NCBI GenBank assembly: GCA_036846645.1
Contig: DAIUBN010000026.1
Coordinates: 1-21,441, forward strand
From: JAAYUD01 sp036846645
GTDB lineage: Bacteria; Bacteroidota; Bacteroidia; Bacteroidales; Bacteroidaceae
Direction: 5' to 3'
Length of the DNA stretch: 21,441 nucleotides
Of this stretch, positions 16,320 through 21,441 are shown one piece after another. Below the pieces are notes generated by a model. The model searched no databases, was not told where the DNA came from, and saw only the letters and a program-made list of their open reading frames with translations. The translations under genes and the position numbers were made by a program. Every line of letters starts with the position of its first letter. Positions within the stretch are counted from its first letter, which is position 1.

Positions 16320-16376
16320 ATTGATATTGAATAGGAGAAATTTATAATAGCTCCAAATAATTCATTGGTAACTTTG
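16320..16376 (+). promoter_or_regulatory. GH3 promoter with operator
   Basis: A perfect -7 box TAACTTTG lies at 16369-16376. Exactly 23 nt before its CTTTG core the octamers ATTGATAT (16320-16327), AATAGGAG (16330-16337) and TTTATAAT (16341-16348) occupy the operator position. The distal octamer and the GAGAAA linker fit well and the proximal octamer is weak. It should drive GH3 and the downstream GH116 gene. Confidence 0.5.
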
Positions 16377-16435
16377 CAGATGTAATATCGCAGATATAGA
16401 AATATTCAAATTTAATATATACGAAATAAAGAACT

Positions 16436-18658
16436 ATGAAAATAATTTCACTTTTAATTGTTGGCTCTATCACAGTAAATGCACTTGTCTCTCTTCCTCA
16501 TGAAAGGACGGACACCAAAAAGGATGTCTCGCAGAAAGTTGATTCGGTAATGAGACTGATGACGCTTGAAGAGAAAATAGGGCAAATGAACCAATACTCT
16601 GCCAACTTTCATCTGACAGGTCCTGCCAACGGCGACACGACAATAATACAACAAATCAGAGAGGGCAAGGTAGGCTCCATGCTCAACGTGATCGGTGCGG
16701 CAGAGACTCGTGCTGTCCAAAAAGCAGCCATGCAGTCACGATTGCATATACCATTAATATTTGGACTTGATGTGATTCATGGTCTGCGCACCATCTACCC
16801 CATCCCCTTGGGAGAGTCAGCAAGTTTTGACCTCGATTTGATGCGACGTTCGGCACGTGCAGCTGCAATTGAAGCAACTTCTTTGGGTATACATTGGACT
16901 TTCGCTCCGATGGTAGACATCGCCCGTGATGCTCGTTGGGGGAGAGTGATGGAAGGAGCAGGCGAAGATACCTGGTATGGCTGTAAAGTAGCAGAAGAGA
17001 GAGTAAAGGGATTTCAAGGCCACTCGCTCTACGATAAGAATACGATAATGGCATGTGCCAAACACTTTGCAGCTTACGGCGCTTGCATAGGTGGGCGCGA
17101 TTATAACAGTGTAGACATGTCTGACGTATTGCTCGACAATGTATATCTTCCACCTTTCAAAGCTGCTTTAAGAAGTGGGGTAGCCACATTTATGAACTCG
17201 TTTAACGATATCAACGGATTACCATCAACAGCCAACTCGTATCTGCAACGCACCTTGCTGAAAGGGGACTGGCATTTCAACGGTTTTGTTGTATCTGACT
17301 GGAACTCGGTAGGCGAAATGGTGAATCACGGTTTCGTAGCCGACTTGAAAGGAGCTGCACAAAAAGGTATTGAAGGCGGATGTGATATGGATATGGAGTC
17401 GCGTGCTTACATAAAGAATTTAGAGATATTGATAAAAGAAAAGAAAATAGATATTTCTCTCATTAATGACGCCGTGAGACGCATACTAACTAAGAAGTTC
17501 GAGTTGGGGCTATTCGAAGATCCTTATCGATATTGCGACACAGAAAGAGAAAAAAGTACTGTGCTATGTGATGAACTACATGCCGTTTCTCGCGAAGCAG
17601 GAGAAAAATCTATCGTTCTTCTGAAAAATGATTCGAATGCTCTTCCTCTTATCAATCCGAGCCATATCGCTTTAGTGGGTCCGCTATGCCAATCGAAAGC
17701 AGATATGCTTGGCGGATGGGCGGCAGATGGTGATAAGAATGCCGTAGTGACTGTACTAGAGGGACTGAAACAACGCTATCCGAAAAGTAACATCACGTAT
17801 GCAGAAGGATACGATATCGAAACAAATGCTCTACATGCCGACAAGGCCCTAGCCGCAGCAAAAGATGCAGATGTTGTAGTAGTGGCAGTAGGCGAACGTG
17901 CCAGCCAGAGTGGAGAAGCGCGTTCGATGGCTCATATCGACGTACCGCATCAACAGCAAGAACTTGTAAGACTATTGAAACAGACAGGGAAGAAGGTGAT
18001 TGTGTTGGTGATGGGTGGCCGTCCGCTTGTATTCGACAAACTGACACCATATAGCGATGCCATATTAATGACCTGGTGGCTTGGTACAGAAGCGGGAAAT
18101 GCTATTGCTGATGTACTTTCGGGTGATTACAATCCATCAGGCAAACTGCCTATGACATTTCCTGCGACTATCGGACAAGTGCCTATCTACTACAATTACA
18201 AGAGCACAGGACGCCCAGCTTATCCTGGCACTCTGACCTACGCCACAGGCTATATGGATCAAGATTATCGCCCTGCTTATCCCTTCGGATATGGATTGAG
18301 TTACACAAAGTTTGAATTATCGGAACCTCGTCTTAATGCTTCTGTCTACCAGAAAGGTGAACCCATTGTGTGCAAAGTGACGGTGAGAAATATAGGCAGA
18401 TTGACAGGAAAGGAAACAGTACAGCTATATATCCGTGACAAGGTAGCTTCTCTTACCCGCCCAGTAAAAGAACTGAGAGGTTTCCAACAGATCGAGCTGA
18501 AACCAGGTGAATCGAAAGAACTCACCTTCACTCTTCATAATGATGATTTGGGCTTTTATAATGCGCGCCATCAGTTTGTCGTCGAACCTGGAGAATTTCT
18601 GATAATGACAGGGAACAGCTCTGGAGATGTAAAGACAGCCTCTTTTCTATTGAAATAA
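16436..18658 (+). CDS. GH3 family beta-glycosidase (BglX-like beta-glucosidase)
   Basis: The 740-residue protein has an N-terminal hydrophobic signal (about 1-18), so it is probably periplasmic. It has the full GH3 layout: a TIM barrel (about 30-370) with GLDVIHG (114-120 region), RWGRVMEGAGED, KHFAAYGA and the nucleophile D288 in VVSDWNS. The alpha/beta sandwich (about 400-600) carries the probable acid/base E494 in SGEAR. A fibronectin-III-like C-terminal domain (about 640-738) follows. Length and motifs match periplasmic BglX-type enzymes that remove terminal beta-glucose or beta-xylose from oligosaccharides. GH116 follows after 87 bp on the same strand, with probable co-transcription. Confidence 0.93.
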   Translation: MKIISLLIVGSITVNALVSLPHERTDTKKDVSQKVDSVMRLMTLEEKIGQMNQYSANFHLTGPANGDTTIIQQIREGKVGSMLNVIGAAETRAVQKAAMQSRLHIPLIFGLDVIHGLRTIYPIPLGESASFDLDLMRRSARAAAIEATSLGIHWTFAPMVDIARDARWGRVMEGAGEDTWYGCKVAEERVKGFQGHSLYDKNTIMACAKHFAAYGACIGGRDYNSVDMSDVLLDNVYLPPFKAALRSGVATFMNSFNDINGLPSTANSYLQRTLLKGDWHFNGFVVSDWNSVGEMVNHGFVADLKGAAQKGIEGGCDMDMESRAYIKNLEILIKEKKIDISLINDAVRRILTKKFELGLFEDPYRYCDTEREKSTVLCDELHAVSREAGEKSIVLLKNDSNALPLINPSHIALVGPLCQSKADMLGGWAADGDKNAVVTVLEGLKQRYPKSNITYAEGYDIETNALHADKALAAAKDADVVVVAVGERASQSGEARSMAHIDVPHQQQELVRLLKQTGKKVIVLVMGGRPLVFDKLTPYSDAILMTWWLGTEAGNAIADVLSGDYNPSGKLPMTFPATIGQVPIYYNYKSTGRPAYPGTLTYATGYMDQDYRPAYPFGYGLSYTKFELSEPRLNASVYQKGEPIVCKVTVRNIGRLTGKETVQLYIRDKVASLTRPVKELRGFQQIELKPGESKELTFTLHNDDLGFYNARHQFVVEPGEFLIMTGNSSGDVKTASFLLK

Positions 18659-18714
18659 GTTTTCGATTAAATTGATAAATAGAGAAAAACAAGATAAAAT
18701 TATTATTAACTTTA

Positions 18715-18730
18715 GGCTGTTATTACAGCC
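18715..18730 (+). other. Small hairpin between GH3 and GH116
   Basis: GGCTGT (18715-18720) pairs with ACAGCC (18725-18730) around a TATT loop, 15 bp before the GH116 start. There is no T-run after it, so it is not a standard terminator. It may affect mRNA stability or translation of GH116. Confidence 0.4.
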
Positions 18731-18745
18731 GCAAATAAAAAAAAG

Positions 18746-21295
18746 ATGAAGAAAAGAAAATTCTGTATTCTAGCTATTCTGCTATTCAGTCTGATGGGTT
18801 ATGCTCAAGATTGGCGTACTACGAACTGGCCTATTTTGAAGCACTACGATGTAAATCACCTGTATCGCATTGCACTACCCATAGGAGGTATCGGCACAGG
18901 TACTGTGTCTTTGGGAGGCCGTGGAGAGCTGCGCGATTGGGAGATTATGAACATTCCCGGCAAAACATTCCATACTACAGAAAAAGGTAATAATGCTCCT
19001 TTCTTTGCCATTTATACAAAAGGGAAGGATAATGGGGCACAAGCTACGATGCTGGCTGGTCCTGTCTATCCATACGAATATATGCACTGCATGGGACAAC
19101 CTGTCGACAACTATGGTCTGCCGCGATTTGCCAACGCTTCGTTTGATGCAGCTTATCCATTTGGCCAAGTGAACTTATCGGACAAGAAGCTGCCGGTGAC
19201 AGTACGTATCAAAGGTTTCAACCCTCTGATTCCTACCAATGCCGATGCCAGTAGTCTGCCTGTTGCTGTACTGTCTTACGAAGTGACCAATACGACCGAT
19301 TCTCCTCTTGAGGTAGCAGTATGCGGCTCGATACGCAATTTCATCGGCAAGGACGGTAGCAACTATTATATGGACTGGAACGATGATATTATTCCGAATG
19401 GAGCAAAGGACAATGAGAACAAATACCGTGAAGATGGTAAGATGAAGGGAATTTACTATTTCTCTAACGGAGTAGCAAAAGATAATCCTGCATGGGGCAC
19501 ATTCGCCTTGACTACAACATCGGATGGAGAAGTATCTTACCGTACTTCGGGACGTGTTGATGGGGGCTGGTGGAATGCATTACTTGAGTTTTGGGATGAC
19601 TTCAGCGACAATGGCATGCTCGTTGAGAAATTCCACAAACAGGATGATGACCCGATGGGGTCGCTATCTGTAAAAAAGACACTCGGTGCCCACGAGACTC
19701 AGACATTCACTTTCTATCTCACCTGGAATTTTCCGAACCGTAAGGCATGGTCGCCCAAAGTAGTGGGCAATTATTACAGCACGCTCTACAATGATGCTTG
19801 GGACGCAGCACAAAAGATAATACCTACACTTCCCGAACTCGAGAAGAAGACACTGACGTTTGTCAATGCTTTCCTATCGAGTTCTTATCCCGAAGAAGTG
19901 AAAGAAGCAGCTCTATTCAACATATCTACTCTACGTTCGCAAACAGTGTTCCGCATACCTAGCGGGCAGTTGATGGGCTGGGAAGGCTCAATGGAAAGAG
20001 TTGGTTCGTGCGAAGGGTCTTGTACTCACGTCTGGAACTATGAGACAACAACTCCTTTCTTGTTCGGCGAACTGGCAAAGACGATGCGCGACGTGGAATT
20101 CAACTACTCGCTACGTGACAAAGGCTTTATGAACTTCCGGGCACTTCTTCCACTCGATAGTAAAGGACAGAACTGGGGTGCCGCAGCCGACGGTCAGATG
20201 GGGTGCATCATGAAGTTCTATCGCGAATGGCAACTCTGTGGCGACAATACTTTCTTGAAGAATGATTGGGAAAACGTGAAGAAAGCATTATCGTATGCTT
20301 GGATAGAGAAAGGCTGGGACGGCAATCAGGACGGCGTAATGGAAGGCTCGCAACACAACACAATGGATGTGAACTATTTCGGTCCTAACCCACAGATGCA
20401 GTTCTGGTATATGGGAGCTTTGCGTGCAGCCGAGGAAATGGCAAAAGCAATGAAAGATAAAGCTTTCGAGAAAAAATGCCACGAACTATTTGTGAAAGGT
20501 AATACCTGGATGGACGCCAACCTTTTTAACGGAGAATATTACGAACACAAAATAACAGATCCCAACACTTTCGAATTTCTAGATATGGATAATCCAAAAG
20601 TGAAGCTGCCCGACTTTCAACTAGGCAAAGGCTGCCTGGTAGACCAACTTGTTGGCCAGTATATGGCAAGTATCTGCGGACTAGGATATCTGGCTAATCC
20701 GGAACATATCCGAACCACTTTGAAGAGCATCATGAAATACAACTATCTGCCCGATTTCAGTCGCCACTTCAACAACATGCGCAACTATGTGATGGGTGAC
20801 GAAGCAGGATTGCTGATGGCTTCTTGGCCAAAGGGCAGGCTTGAAGTACCATTTCCTTATTGGGCCGAATCGATGACGGGCTTTGAATATGCAGCTGCCG
20901 TTGGCATGCTCTACGAAGGAATGAAAGACGATGGACTGAAGTGTATCCGCGCCATACGCAATCGTTTCGATGGTGAAAAACGAAATCCATTCGACGAAAT
21001 AGAGTGCGGACATCATTATGCCCGCGCCATGGCTGCCTGGTCGTCAGTACTGGCATTGAGCGACTTCCACTATTCGGGAGTGACAAAAACGATGAGTTTC
21101 ACTTCCAAGCCAGGCAGATACTTTTGGAGTAATGGCTACTCTTGGGGTATGTGCGAAATATCATCATCGCAAGTGAAACTCTCAGTGCTTTGCGGCAAAC
21201 TGAACATTGACAAGCTGATGCTAGATGATATAAATAGAGTGATAGCCAAAAGTATAATAATGAAAGAGGGAGATCATCGAGTATTCAAGTTATAG
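18746..21295 (+). CDS. GH116 family glycosidase (GBA2-like beta-glucosidase/beta-xylosidase family)
   Basis: The 849-residue protein has a signal peptide ending in GYA before Q21. The N-terminal GH116 domain is recognisable from LPIGGIGTGTVSLGGRGELRDWEI (about 45-68) through a beta-rich region to about 350. The C-terminal (alpha/alpha)6 catalytic domain (about 370-790) contains CEGSCTHVWNYE (E423 and E433, one the likely nucleophile) and NTMDVNYFGPNPQ, with D541 as the likely acid/base. WPKGRLEVPFPYWAESMTGFEYA is another family signature. Known GH116 enzymes include human GBA2 and bacterial beta-glucosidases, beta-xylosidases and N-acetylglucosaminidases, so the sugar removed is open. It is the last gene of the GH3-GH116 unit, followed by a terminator. 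Confidence 0.9.
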   Translation: MKKRKFCILAILLFSLMGYAQDWRTTNWPILKHYDVNHLYRIALPIGGIGTGTVSLGGRGELRDWEIMNIPGKTFHTTEKGNNAPFFAIYTKGKDNGAQATMLAGPVYPYEYMHCMGQPVDNYGLPRFANASFDAAYPFGQVNLSDKKLPVTVRIKGFNPLIPTNADASSLPVAVLSYEVTNTTDSPLEVAVCGSIRNFIGKDGSNYYMDWNDDIIPNGAKDNENKYREDGKMKGIYYFSNGVAKDNPAWGTFALTTTSDGEVSYRTSGRVDGGWWNALLEFWDDFSDNGMLVEKFHKQDDDPMGSLSVKKTLGAHETQTFTFYLTWNFPNRKAWSPKVVGNYYSTLYNDAWDAAQKIIPTLPELEKKTLTFVNAFLSSSYPEEVKEAALFNISTLRSQTVFRIPSGQLMGWEGSMERVGSCEGSCTHVWNYETTTPFLFGELAKTMRDVEFNYSLRDKGFMNFRALLPLDSKGQNWGAAADGQMGCIMKFYREWQLCGDNTFLKNDWENVKKALSYAWIEKGWDGNQDGVMEGSQHNTMDVNYFGPNPQMQFWYMGALRAAEEMAKAMKDKAFEKKCHELFVKGNTWMDANLFNGEYYEHKITDPNTFEFLDMDNPKVKLPDFQLGKGCLVDQLVGQYMASICGLGYLANPEHIRTTLKSIMKYNYLPDFSRHFNNMRNYVMGDEAGLLMASWPKGRLEVPFPYWAESMTGFEYAAAVGMLYEGMKDDGLKCIRAIRNRFDGEKRNPFDEIECGHHYARAMAAWSSVLALSDFHYSGVTKTMSFTSKPGRYFWSNGYSWGMCEISSSQVKLSVLCGKLNIDKLMLDDINRVIAKSIIMKEGDHRVFKL

Positions 21296-21324
21296 TAACG
21301 GATATAGATGCTTAATAACAAAAG

Positions 21325-21355
21325 AAAGACCCGCCGAAATTATCAGCGGGTCTTT
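21325..21355. terminator. Bidirectional terminator after GH116
   Basis: AAAGACCCGC (21325-21334) pairs perfectly with GCGGGTCTTT (21346-21355) around an 11-nt loop, with A-rich sequence before and T-rich sequence after. It lies 29 bp after the GH116 stop and 7 bp from the 3' end of the opposing tRNA, so it can serve both. Confidence 0.9.
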
Positions 21356-21362
21356 TCTTTTG

Positions 21363-21441
21363 CGGAAAGGATAGGATTCGAACCTACGAAACCCTTTAGG
21401 GGTTTACACGCTTTCCAGGCGTGCCTCTTCAACCACTCGAG
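21363..21441 (-). tRNA. tRNA-Ser (anticodon GGA), 5' end cut by the window
   Basis: On the minus strand, an anticodon stem CACGC/GCGTG surrounds loop CTGGAAA with anticodon GGA (21416-21414). The long variable arm (AACCC with GGGTT) marks a serine-type class II tRNA. The T arm has the TTCGAAT loop, and the acceptor strand is CCTTTCC with discriminator G at 21363. CCA is not encoded. About eight 5' nucleotides lie outside the window. It reads UCC/UCU codons and is unrelated to the PUL, whose right border it marks. Confidence 0.95.

Larger units (their letters stand above)
16106..16435. other. Divergent promoter region between the toroid gene and GH3
   Basis: This 330-bp AT-rich region holds no gene. 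It contains the leftward -7 box (16160-16167), a lone operator copy (16226-16254) and the rightward GH3 operator and promoter (16320-16376). Confidence 0.7.

Noticed and set aside
18671..18699. ATTGATAA in the GH3-GH116 gap as an operator
   Set aside because: One octamer fits but the others do not, and the gap to the nearest CTTT core is about 10 nt instead of 23. Co-transcription from the GH3 promoter is simpler.

Overview
The window is from a Bacteroidota gut-type bacterium, most likely Bacteroides or a close relative. The evidence is a SusC/SusD pair, a hybrid two-component regulator (HTCS), -7 promoter boxes of the form TAnnTTTG, and AT-rich intergenic DNA. It holds most of one polysaccharide utilization locus (PUL), bounded on the right by a tRNA-Ser(GGA) gene cut by the window edge.

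Layout from left to right: (1) a gene-free edge with a leftward promoter that probably serves a gene just outside the window; (2) a leftward susC-susD operon closed by a strong terminator; (3) a 1.07-kb intergenic region; (4) a rightward HTCS sensor-regulator; (5) a rightward GH127/DUF1680-type glycosidase; (6) a leftward pair made of an unfamiliar secreted probable (alpha/alpha)-toroid protein and a clan GH-A hydrolase; (7) a rightward GH3 and GH116 pair; (8) a bidirectional terminator and tRNA-Ser.

The inferred working model is as follows. SusD and SusC capture and import a glycan or glycoside across the outer membrane. Five secreted hydrolases, all with ordinary rather than lipoprotein signal peptides, trim it in the periplasm. 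The HTCS senses a product there and switches on the locus. No surface glycanase lipoprotein and no extra surface glycan-binding protein is visible, so either the substrate is small or other genes lie to the left. The target cannot be fixed from sequence. The enzyme set (GH127, GH116, GH3, GH-A) fits a plant-type glycan with arabinofuranosyl and beta-glucosyl or beta-xylosyl linkages.

The most notable result is a repeated regulatory module. It has three octamers resembling ATTGATAG at offsets 0, +10 and +21, then exactly 23 nt, then a CTTTG(T) -7 core. It occurs with identical spacing before susC, at the left edge, inside the 1.07-kb intergenic region and before GH3. A fifth copy, one of the best matching, stands alone in the divergent GH3 region, and a looser one precedes the HTCS gene. 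The copy inside the intergenic region points leftward at an otherwise orphan rho-independent terminator about 250 nt away. Together they define a candidate small regulated transcript not explained by any ordinary gene. The same intergenic region also holds a broken 36-codon remnant resembling a Fur-family winged helix.
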